64,000 nt of DNA, from contig NC_063049.1 of NCBI RefSeq assembly GCF_018812025.1, positions 35,717,447 to 35,781,446 on the forward strand. The letters run 5' to 3'. Shown here piece by piece: positions 12,101 to 32,063 of this stretch. A program made the position numbers and the translations under genes. Position 1 is the stretch's first letter; every line of letters starts with the position of its first letter. A model generated the notes under the pieces. The model was not told the DNA's origin. It saw only the letters and a program-made list of their open reading frames with translations, and searched no databases. The stretch comes from Megalobrama amblycephala (taxonomy: Eukaryota > Chordata > Actinopteri > Cypriniformes > Xenocyprididae).

Positions 12101-15100
12101 TGTAGCTGTTTGTGAATGTAAAAGCACAACAAATGGAGTCATTGTCTCCTAAAAGAAAGAACCGATTCTGAACTACCTGAAATAAGTCGTTAGTAAATCC
12201 AGTCTTACTTCCTTCACAAAGCTATGTAGGTTTGTAACAAATGTGCATAAAGCCAGTTATGGGTGTAACGGTACACAAACATGACAGTTCGTTAATTTCT
12301 CTAGTGAATTTACATGCTGTGGACACTAAATGACTTGTCTGAGGTAAATGTAATGCTTCGTGAGATATTATTCTCAAGATGATCTATTGATATCTTTCCG
12401 CGGTTGAAACACTGATTGAGAGATTACACGTAAACATATCTATGCATTAGGGCTGTGCTCAGAATATCGATACAACGATACATCGTCATGAACTCCTGAC
12501 GATGCGCGTATCGATACAGCAGCTGCCGTATCGAGTCTGTCTTGCATTTAAATCTAGCCAATCACGTGATGTCAATTGACGCTAGCAAGCAATGCAAGCA
12601 GACATTCACGTTTCTCTGAGCTTTCATTCGTAAATAATCAGCTGTTTTATCGCGAATGTGAACAGGAAATGCGCTCTCGAACGGAGAAACACGCGATCTC
12701 CAAGTCATCGATCAAAGCGTGCTAACGTTTTAGGACAGGTCGATGGTATATAAATCATGCCCGAACGTTAGCGTTTGTCAATCAAGCCAAACCGTCCATT
12801 TAGAAACCGAGAAATTTGGAGGCCGATCTCTCAGGTTGACGCGCGAGCTGGCTTGACTTAAGTTTTCGTGAGGATATAGTTTATGGACTGTTTTGATTTC
12901 GGTAATTACATCTAGAAAGGTAAAAGCAGTGATGACATATATAATAGAGATATCTGAAAGTGAAACGAAAGTGATATTGGCCTCGTCCAGTGGGGAGGAC
13001 GCACGAGAGGAGACCTGCGCATTTAATTGGTATGTGTATACTGTAATACTGCATTTACAATGCTTATAAGTGGCGTGCACTTTGATCGTGAAAGTGAAAG
13101 TGCCCTTTGCGGTCACATCGCATCATTTAAATCTTGTTAACATTAGTTAATGCACTGTAAACCAACATGAACAAACAATCAACAACTGTATTTTTTAATA
13201 ACTAACATTAACAAAGATGAACTAATACAGTATGTATTGCTCATGGTTAGTTCATGTTAATACATTATCTGATGTTTAATAAATGAACCTTATTGTTAAG
13301 TGTGTATTGTAAACTCATGTAGCCCATATTTTGTAGACCACGTTAATAAAAAAAATGTTGTTCTAGAACATATTTTGAGTTGATATCCAAAAAAAATCAT
13401 TTTTACAGATGGAAAAAAAAAACAGGCAGTATAGACATTATTATAATATTATAGCCAATATAATTAACCAACTTAGTTTTCTAACAGTCAACTTACTGTT
13501 GCAAGTGAAATTAGTCATTGAGCTTTGTTGATATGCTTCAGTGTCACTATAATTGTCAATTCAGTTACTGAGGGAGTGACTTTAAAAGCAAGCTTTTAAA
13601 AGAAGCTTTTTTGTGACAATTTTTTTATATTTAATTTAAATCATTGTTTTTTTTTAATGACAAAAACAAAATAGTTTTTCAGTTATCACGACTGTTATAA
13701 CACTGGTTATTCAATAAACACATATTACTGTTACTAAACTCTGCTCAAAATAAATTTAAATTCTAAATTGAACCATATCGTGATACGTATCGTATCGTGG
13801 CTTTAGTATCGTGATGCGTATCGTATCGTGACATTGTTGGTGATACACAGCCCTACTATGCATAAGCCCTGTCCAAATACCCACATTTGTAGTCTTTGCA
13901 CTTGACCATATGTCTACTTACATGACGTATTTCCTGTATTTGGCTCAAGTGTTCAAGTAGGCGTGAAGACTGCAAGTGTGTGTAGAACTTTTGATTACCT
14001 GATGGGACACACTTACCGTCTTGCAAAAAAATGCAAGTGTTTACAGAGCTTTTTTTTATTATTATTATTTTCAATGCTTTGCATTTTAAAATACACTTCT
14101 AAATGTCTGTTCAGTGGTCGCTATGTAACTAACAGAAGACACAAAATTATTAAAATTGTGGTCCTACTTTAAGTGATAAAAAGCAGTTGCAAATGATGTA
14201 CAAAATACACAGAGCCTACCCATCTTTGCATCAATAAAATGTGCAACACTTTATATTTTACTACCAAATTATATGTAATATATAATTAATTTAACTTGCA
14301 GTCGAAAGTTTTCCTTGACATCTCACGATTTCAGGACATCGGAGTTCCCGAACAAAATGTATGATGGGATACGCTTAGCCTCGAATAGCGCTATTCAAGA
14401 TAGTGTGGGTTTAGTGAGCGTTAAGGGCAGTGCACTTGGGCATTTTTAAGACATGGGACAGTCTTGCGCACTTACTTCCTGTCGCGTGCACGCGCTCTCA
14501 AGTGGCCAAGACCGCAAGAGTGGGTATTTGGACAGGGCTATTGATCATCTGTTCTTCTTCTGTGCTTTTTCCTGTTGTGGCGGTTAGCAAACAGCGTTGC
14601 ATTACTGTGCATGCCCCCTTCTGGATTGGAGCGTGGATCGCCTGTGACCAACTGTATTCGTCGTCTGACTCCATGCACCGAACTATGCTGGATTGGGATG
14701 AATACATGTACCATTACTCCCCTAATGCCAGCCTTTGGTCTTCATTAGCTGCCCGTGAACAACGTCTACTTTAGGGTTGTCAAAAGTACCAACTTCGGTA
14801 CCAAGTCGATACTGAAATTTAAAAAATGTGACGATACCAGTCATTGTATCATTGTAGCCAATCACAGACATATCTCCATATACACAATGGGCAATCAGAG
14901 GTGTTTAAGAATGTGCTCAACAGTGCTCAAAATGCTAGGGGGAAATCCTGGTATCAACACATTTTAAAAATTTCAGTACTGACTTGGTAACGAAGTCAGT
15001 GTTTTTGACAACCCTAGTCTGCTTTGACCCTTCAAACACTGTAGCTGTAGCTGTGGCCTGGAAGAGTTTGGTTTGTGTTGTCGACGTTAAGATTCTGATT

Positions 15101-15733
15101 TCTGTACTGCGAAAGCAAATCCACTCTGCATGCTTTTCCAAAGGATGAGGCCTCCGGCTTGTATTGATACGGTAAAAAAGACGCCCTCGTTACAGTTCGT
15201 ATCACTGTGTGTACAAGTGCTGAGAAAGCCTCCGGAGCTGAAATTCAGTTATGGCAATAGGCTTTTCATTTCTGATGCGCTGTAAGCGGTAGACCAATCA
15301 CAACAGAATCTGACCAATCAGAGCAGAGTAGGCTCTCAAAAAGCGGAAGGGTTTAGAGAGACTGAATCCTTTATCGAACGTTTCAGACACTGTGAGAAAA
15401 GAGGGGATGCTGCAATGTATATTATGAGAAAATTAAAGTGTTTCTTGACTTTGGATGGATGTAAACCTATTGTAGGAAACCCTGAAAACACAATTAGGAA
15501 CCTTTAAAATAGCATAATGGGGCACTTTAAAGATTTGTATTATGTAAGAGCCTGTACTGATTTTGAAATATAACACTTGTTTTTCTTTGCTTTGCAGATA
15601 TTTTCTCGCCAGCTTTTACACAAAATACGACACAGCACATTTTGTGATAAACACAGCTTCGCTTTTGAGTGTTCTCATCCCAAAACTGCCACAACTCCAT
15701 GGAGTCAGGATCTTTGGAATAAACAAGTATTAA
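9188..15733 (+). CDS. ormdl1: ormdl1, ORMDL sphingolipid biosynthesis regulator 1
   Basis: Coding exons 9188-9361, 11806-11957 and 15598-15733 sum to 462 nt and give 153 residues plus stop, the exact length of vertebrate ORMDL1. The product is a small multi-pass ER membrane protein that binds serine palmitoyltransferase and restrains sphingolipid synthesis. Hydrophobic segments include [18 protein letters not shown], and the signature [20 protein letters not shown] is intact. The start is the first ATG of exon 2, nine bases after an acceptor at 9177-9178, and the N-terminus [20 protein letters not shown] is the family's. A noncoding first exon ends at 7894. The codon for Leu before YFLASFY is split TT|A across the last intron. 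The last intron carries a nested transposon mosaic. The 3' UTR has poly(A) signals at 16223 and 16837. Identification is essentially certain; the paralogue ORMDL3 is very similar, but synteny supports ORMDL1. Confidence 0.96.
9937..10858. repeat. MITE with 'TTTAAAGGTGCCCTAGA' ends
   Basis: The terminal inverted repeat starts with TTTAAAGGTGCCCT on the left and ends with GGCACCTTTAAAA on the right. It contains an internal hairpin whose arms are CCGACTGTT and AACAGTCGG. A second full copy sits at 28487-29445 in osgepl1. Located in ormdl1 intron 2. Confidence 0.85.
11140..11512. repeat. MITE with 'CACTGTGTCCAAAATCG' ends
   Basis: The left segment 'cactgtgtccaaaatcg' is mirrored, with mismatches, by 'cagtgtgcgatttc' on the right. 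It is short, noncoding and palindromic, in ormdl1 intron 2. A relative may lie at 55920-56250. Confidence 0.55.
12448..13855. mobile_element. hAT-type nonautonomous element, 1408 bp
   Basis: The ends TAGGGCTGTG and CACAGCCCTA are perfect inverted repeats. An exact 8-bp direct repeat, CTATGCAT, flanks it at 12440-12447 and 13856-13863. The termini are rich in 'atcgatac'/'cgtatcg' subterminal motifs. No transposase frame was seen, so it depends on another element for movement. Confidence 0.93.
13865..14541. repeat. Inverted-repeat DNA element with 'GTCCAAATACCCAC' ends
   Basis: The left end 'agccctgtccaaatacccac' and the right end 'gtgggtatttggacagggct' are complementary. It lies directly beside the hAT element above. 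Noncoding; a clear target duplication was not found. Confidence 0.75.
14772..15016. mobile_element. Short hAT-type MITE, 245 bp
   Basis: The ends are TAGGGTTGTCAAAA and TTTTTGACAACCCTA, flanked by near-identical 8-bp repeats GTCTACTT (14764-14771) and GTCTGCTT (15017-15024). Confidence 0.85.
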
Positions 15734-16850
15734 AGCCCAGTGTTCAGAGGGCACAGACCATCTCGGAGCTGTTGCCTGATATGGGAGAGGAGATAACCCT
15801 TTGTACTTTGTACCGCAGTTGTGTACACTTCGCAGTTTTGTACAGTCTGTGTAATTGTGAGTCTCTTTGTTTGATATATCTTGAGAAATTGTTGTAGGGA
15901 TATGTAAGGAGGAGGACAATTCCACAAGCATTAATAACTTAAGATATTTAATGTATTTTTGTTAGTAGTTGTGTGATCCTTGTGGATCTGGGCTGGCCCA
16001 GGTTTCATGGTTAAAGATTTTTTTGTTTGTTTGTTAATTAGTTTTTGTTCAAATGTGCTCACAACACTGACACAATAAGATAGATTAATGCTTTTAGCGT
16101 CACTTCACATTTCCGAATACATTCTTAAATAATGCCATATGTTTTTAAAATCGTTTGAAAGCCATGAAACCTTTCTGCTATTTCTTAAGTTTTGTTGATG
16201 TTATCATTGCTTCAGAGAGACGAATAAAAACTCAGTTTGCATGATTTCCTGAAAAATATTTCAGTCACAATATTATGTATATTTTTGTTTGGTTAATGTC
16301 GTACAGTTTATAAGTGACAATGAAACTATTATTAACATTAACAAAACTTTTAGAGTTTAGGCTTTTAAGTACTTTCACATTCATTCAAGTCAACATGAAA
16401 TTAAAGTTAGAACTTTTTTATTTTCTTAATACACGTTTCTGATCTCATTTTGTTTATCGGTGCACATTTCAAAGAACAAGCTTCTTCCGCCCCCGAAACA
16501 AAACATCAAGTTCTTCCCTACGTTGTTTTAACATTTGCATCAGAAATGAGTCACATTACAGGAAATTTCATGTTGACTTATAATTTCATTTAAGTATGTG
16601 ATGTAAAACTCTGGATCATTACCGAGCTTCAGCAAACCGTCATGTTTCTTTGCTTTCTTCTCTGTCACGGTATTATTGAATTTGAGAAACTGTAACATAG
16701 ACCCATTAAACTATTTGAATCCTTCCACTTTCTTGTCTTTTGACAGTATCTGCGAAGGCTCAGTGCCAATTGTTTTGTCCTTTTGTTTTGAGAAAAGGTA
16801 TGAACATAGTATGTGTTGTATGACATGCTGCAAACAAATAAACTTTGCAA
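15734..16850 (+). other. ormdl1: ormdl1 3' UTR
   Basis: AT-rich noncoding sequence after the ormdl1 stop, with AATAAA hexamers at 16223-16228 and 16837-16842; the latter probably ends the long form. No other gene was seen. Confidence 0.6.
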
Positions 16851-16894
16851 AGCATTAGAAACACTGTTGTTCGCTTTTACTAAAAATGATAGAA

Positions 16895-17175
16895 TACACG
16901 CTACTGTTCAAATATTTGAGATATTTTTTTTTATGTTTTTCTATCATGTTCACTAATGCTGCATTTTTTTATCAAAATTAAATGAACTGTATTATAGGTT
17001 CATATATTTTAAAATGTAATTTATTCCTGAGGCTCAAAGCTGAATTTTCAGCATCATTACTCCAGCCTTCAGTGTCACATGATCCTTCAGAAATCATTCT
17101 AATATGCTGATTTGCTGCTCAAGACACATTTCTTATTATCAATGCTGAAAACAGTTGTGCTGCTTCATATTTTAT
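16895..17175 (+). repeat. Dispersed cyprinid repeat, 'catgtgacactgaa' family
   Basis: Contains 'aaagctgaattttcagcatc' and 'tcacatgatccttcagaaat', shared with the copies at 20519, 31160 and 49251. Lies between ormdl1 and adat3. Confidence 0.75.
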
Positions 17176-17251
17176 TCAGAATTTTATTCTATTTAGAAAA
17201 TAGTTTTTTTTGTAACTCTGCTTGTGTGTGTCAATAGTATAAAACAATTAA

Positions 17252-17843
17252 AGGGTTCGTTCACCCAAAAATGAAAATTCTGTCATTAATTACTCACCCT
17301 CATGCCGTTCCACACCCGTAAGACCTTCGTTAATTTTCGGAACACGAATTAGGATATTTTAGTTGAAATCCGATGGCTCAGTGAGGCCTTCATAAGGAGC
17401 AATGACATTTCCTCTCTCAAGATCCATAAAGGTACTAAAAACGTATATAAATAAGTTCATGTGAGTACAGTGGTTCAATATTAATATTATAAAGCGACGA
17501 GAATATTTTTGGAGCGCCAAAAAAACAAAATAACGAATTATATAGTGATGGCCGATTTAAAAACAATGCTTCAGGAAGCATCAGAGCATAATGAATCAGT
17601 GTATCGAATCTGCTGTTCGGAGCGCCAAAGTCACGTGATTTCAGCCGTTGCCAGTTTGACACGCGATCTGAATCATGATTCATGTCATTGCTCCCTATGC
17701 AGGCCCCACAGAGCTATCGGATTTCAACTAAAATATCTTAATTTGTGTTCTTAAGATTAACGAAGGTCTTACGGGTGTGGAACGGCATGAGGGAAAGTAA
17801 TAAATGACAAAATTTTCATTTTTGGGTGAACTAACCCTTTAAG
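17252..17843. repeat. Inverted-repeat MITE, full copy of the 416-1190 family
   Basis: The left end 'ttcgttcacccaaaaatgaa' is mirrored by 'ttcatttttgggtgaactaa' on the right. Both ends also share the block 'taagaccttcgttaa' with its complement. About 590 bp, in the ormdl1-adat3 gap. Confidence 0.85.
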
Positions 17844-18021
17844 ATATGCCTTGGTCTGATAAAAGACACACAATATTTAAAAGTAGACAACAATCCAATT
17901 TTATTTCCATAATATGTATTATCGACCTATTAAAAAAAAATATTTGCTGGAGTTACAAAACTAAAAACAACTAAAATGTCAATTTTATATTGTCTCTTAA
18001 GAACAACTTATAAAAAAAATA

Positions 18022-19026
18022 TTACTTTTTGTGTAAAGCCTCACATGCATTTAGCATCACCCCTTTAAACACTTCAAAGCGATGATTTAAATCTTTCTGG
18101 CAATGAATTTTATACTTTGTTCCCAAGGCACCATCTGCAGAGGGCGCTCCATAAAACACTCTGTTGATTCTTGAGTGGACCAAAGCCATTGCACACATCA
18201 CACAGGGCTCTCGAGTGACGTAAAGGTCATATCCGGTGCAGATGTAAGGCTGACCAGTTTCTTTCAAATTGCAACCATTCCTAAAGGATTTAGAGCTGCT
18301 AAATTGACATGCTGGATATTTCTTGTAATTGTAGGCACCTCCTCCTTGCCCACAGGCCACAAGATCAATACAGACCATGACTGCGTGATGGAGCGGATGA
18401 GCTCCACGCTTACAGTCATGACCCACTGCAACAACCTGCTCAGATTCTGGGTCGACAATCACAGCGCCCACCGCATCCATTCCCATCTCCCGACCTGATT
18501 TCGCAGCCTGGACAGCTGCCGTCATGTAGTCTTGCATTTTAGCTTTCTGATCGGCAGTGAATAACTGGCCTTTCAGAGCAGACGTCACTTGTTTGTCCTC
18601 ATGAAATGACGTAGGCCAGTGTTTACTAGCTTTTTCAAACTGTGGTCTGGTCAGTGGAGGATTGGCGGGTATTTCAACAAGGAAAGGTTCCCCTAAACCA
18701 CTGGAGTCAAAAGACTGTGAGCGAAGCAGATCAACAAGCATAACTCCTTTGGCCACATCCCTGGCCAAGCACACAATGACCTCTAAAGGATGAGGGCTGC
18801 TTTTGTCTTTGCAAGCCCTCACTCTTTTAATGTGCTGCAGACCAGGTAGAGGGTAGATCAAGGAAAGCTCTTTGACCAGGCGAGATGTTTCTCTTTTCTC
18901 GATGATGGGCGCAGCGTAGGCCGGCAACAGTTCAGTGTCCCGAGATTTCTCATCAGAGAGAACAGGAAGAACATCCCAAGTGTCACATTTGTCCATTTCT
19001 TTCCTCCGTTTGGCTTGTGGTTCCAT
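18022..19026 (-). CDS. adat3: adat3, tRNA adenosine-34 deaminase regulatory subunit
   Basis: Intronless 334-residue frame. ADAT3 is the noncatalytic partner of ADAT2 in the nuclear/cytosolic heterodimer that converts adenosine to inosine at tRNA wobble position 34. The deaminase fold is at about residues 150-315. The zinc site shows H214-A215-V216, where catalytic deaminases have HAE; this Glu-to-Val change is the known hallmark of ADAT3. The second motif is PCVMC at residues 274-278. The stretches PLTRPQFEKA and HWPTSFHEDKQVTSAL are typical of vertebrate ADAT3. The ATG at 19026 begins MEPQAKRRK; a 'ttctacag' just upstream could be the acceptor of a 5' UTR intron. A poly(A) signal lies on the minus strand at 17900-17905. 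It is head-to-head with osgepl1. In human the gene lies at SCAMP4 on chromosome 19, so this position is a synteny difference. Confidence 0.95.
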   Translation of the reverse strand: MEPQAKRRKEMDKCDTWDVLPVLSDEKSRDTELLPAYAAPIIEKRETSRLVKELSLIYPLPGLQHIKRVRACKDKSSPHPLEVIVCLARDVAKGVMLVDLLRSQSFDSSGLGEPFLVEIPANPPLTRPQFEKASKHWPTSFHEDKQVTSALKGQLFTADQKAKMQDYMTAAVQAAKSGREMGMDAVGAVIVDPESEQVVAVGHDCKRGAHPLHHAVMVCIDLVACGQGGGAYNYKKYPACQFSSSKSFRNGCNLKETGQPYICTGYDLYVTREPCVMCAMALVHSRINRVFYGAPSADGALGTKYKIHCQKDLNHRFEVFKGVMLNACEALHKK

Positions 19027-19206
19027 CTTGTTCTACTCATTTAATGAATTGTCATCTGTAGAAGTAGAATGTGACAGTTAAAGTGCAAAACTCAAGACTC
19101 AAAATGTCCTCATATAAAAAAAAATAGGAAACTATTAATATATTGATAATAAATTTTAATAATTTAATACATTTGTTACCCTATAAAACACCTGAAAACC
19201 CCAACC

Positions 19207-19207
19207 C

Positions 19208-19266
<59 letters not shown>
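19207..19266. repeat. (TA)n microsatellite
   Basis: About 28 TA units between adat3 and osgepl1, near the presumed shared promoter. Confidence 0.95.
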
Positions 19267-19272
<6 letters not shown>

Positions 19273-19841
19273 TCAACCTCAAGATTTAAATTAATATTTG
19301 TGTTTACTAAAAATTTGCCCAATATGTCAACTACCCAAAACAACACATTAATGAATTTGAATTCAGACATACACGTGGACTTGGCAGACCATTACCTTAT
19401 TTGAAGGAAGCAATGGGCGCTAAATATCAAATAAAAGTTGAAAATAGTCAAACATACTATTTCATGTCAGCTAAAGTGTGAAGAATTCATCTAATTCAGT
19501 GAAAAATATCATTCCCATGTGAGTCTTCTTCCCTCCTGTATTATTAGCCCACTGGAAACAAGCACTCTATAATGGTTCCTGTGTTGTTCTTTAATTTGTA
19601 TTTATACAAAATAATAATATCATAGTTAAATTACTTATATTTATTAATTTATTTTTATATAAACCAGACACCTTTTTTTCTATACTGAATTTATAATTTG
19701 CAGTTTAAAGAAAAACTAACGGAACCCAACTTCGCTTGTTGTAAGTAGGACATATTTATATGTAACGTCTTGTTTCATACAGGGTCATGAATGAACTTTT
19801 ACAAGAAAATACCAGTTTAGAAGTGTTTCTGAGATACTTAG

Positions 19842-30116
<10,275 letters not shown>

Positions 30117-30153
30117 CATTGTGTTGTAAGGGAATTTGCATCTTATTAATAAA

Positions 30154-30562
30154 TGACTGTTTATTTCAAGAAATATAAATGTTTCTTTTTTGCATATGCT
30201 TTTTTTTTGTTTTTCAAAGCTTATAATGTTATTTCTCTTCCATCACCTTTTGGTGTGAATGGCTGTGCCACAGTTCACGGCCTTTCATTTAACCTCAGTG
30301 GTTAGGTACCGTGGCAGGACGTCTGTCCCGTTTTGTTTCTCGGGTTTGCGGTTCTGGCCCTCTGTCTTATATGGTGCGGCAAAGGAGCTGGTGTTTCTCT
30401 CTCACCGACTGCTGACCGACTACACCTAGCGTTCAGTCTCTTCGACAGTCCTGGTGAGAAATAGCATAGCGCAAACAGCTGTATGTGAGATATACTGTAT
30501 TCCTCTTCGCTTTATCCAGGATCACAGTTTTTCTCTGTCATACACAAATCAATTGAAATACC
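30154..30562. other. osgepl1/ankar convergent intergenic spacer
   Basis: About 400 bp between the osgepl1 poly(A) signal and the ankar poly(A) signal (minus-strand AATAAA at 30563-30568). Bases 30290-30450 are locally GC-richer but show no recognised gene or repeat. Confidence 0.5.
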
Positions 30563-30638
30563 TTTATTATCACGGTGAGGCACAGGAGGGCCGCCATTTA
30601 TCTCCAAACTGCAATGGAGAAACCAGAAAGAAAACAAA

Positions 30639-32028
30639 TTATGCTTGTGAATTATCAAAGGCCTCATATTCAGTGACTTCCTGTCGAAATTTAAAGCACC
30701 TGAGGGACGGAAACCCTATTCTTCTCTGTCTTTCAAACTCTGCTGTAAAGAATTGCGATATTCTGGCATCTTGTGCTAAATTCTTCTTTAGGAGGTCATA
30801 TATGTGAGGGTTTTTTCTACATTTTGTCAGAAGCTGTCGATGAGCAAAGCGATTGGAGGTCAGGTAACCCAGAGCACTTGCACAAGCTGTTCGAACCTAA
30901 AATGTAGGTAGGAAGAAAGTATATTATTTTAGTTTTAAAATCCTTATTCTTATTGATTGGGTAACACTGAATTTACATAAACTGATTAAACACTATCTAC
31001 CTCTCCATCCTCTGAGTCCAGATGAGCAGAGAGATGCTCTATAGCACCCATGGTGACAATCGCATCAGTAGTACCTGCTCTTATGTGAGCCAAACTAGCA
31101 AGAAGTTGTGCTGGAATAAGACAAGATGGACCGTTACACAAGATTATTTTCTCATTTTATTGATATCATTTAAAAGTTTGGTGTCTGATTTTTTTTTTTT
31201 TTTTTTTTTGAAAGAAGTCTCTTCTGCTCACCAAGGCTGCATTAATTTGATCAAAAATACAGCAAAACAGTAATATCATGAAATATTATTACAATAAAAC
31301 AAATGTTTTCTATTTAAATATACTTTAAAATGTAATTTATTCCTGTGATGGCAAAGCTGAATTTTCAGCATCATTACGCCAGTCTTCAGTGTCACATGAT
31401 CCTTCAGAAATCATTCTAATATGCTGATTTGCTGCTCAAGAAACATTTCTTATTAGAATTGTTGAAAACGGTTGTGCTGCTTAATATTATTGTGAAAACC
31501 ATGATACTTTTATTCATTTATGTATTAGAAATGGCAATATTTTATAACATTATAAACATCTTTACTGTCACTTTTGATCAATTTAATCCTTCCTTTCTGA
31601 GTAAAAGTATTAATTTCTTTCAAAAAATCTTAATGACACCAAACATTTGAACAGTGGTGTACATAACGCTAAACACTGCATCTTTGCATTATGTTTTATA
31701 AGCAAGTCCTCTTACCTGCAATGACCACAGTGGTCGATTGGTCAGATTGCAATAATTCAACAAGATCAGTGACTCCCCTTGCAGTCAAATTCACTTCATC
31801 TGACGCACTAATTACCCTGGCTAACACAACTATCTGTCAAACAAAAGATTTATATTAAATTACCTTTACAGGTGTTCATTAAAAGTTTTCTACTATGGTA
31901 AATGTTTTCTTGAGAACATACAATGTCTGAGATCACATTAATTAATCGGAGTTTGAAAAACAAAAAAATTGTTATGATGTGAAATGTATACTTTTTAATT
32001 AAAATGTATTTAATACTTTATTAATTTA

Positions 32029-32063
<35 letters not shown>

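Larger units (their letters stand above)
12048..15530. mobile_element. Nested transposon mosaic in ormdl1 intron 3 (outer element)
   Basis: The outer element starts TTAAAGTGCCCCATTATGC and ends with the exact reverse complement GCATAATGGGGCACTTTAA at 15512-15530. Three other inverted-repeat elements (12448-13855, 13865-14541 and 14772-15016, separate entries) lie inside it. Without them it would be roughly 1.1 kb. The open frames here are chance frames in transposon DNA. Confidence 0.85.

Noticed and set aside
14498..14707. Coding potential in GC-richer DNA near 14.5 kb
   Set aside because: The GC-rich patch coincides with transposon ends; frames on both strands look random.
14430..14774. 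114-codon plus-strand frame
   Set aside because: It spans the end of one MITE and sequence between nested transposons; no similarity recognised.
19176..19370. Open frame of alternating Ile-Tyr
   Set aside because: Translation of a (TA)n microsatellite; the same applies to frames at 21502-21785 and 32021-32060.
30454..30807. 117-codon plus-strand frame
   Set aside because: It is the opposite strand of the last ankar exon and its 3' UTR.
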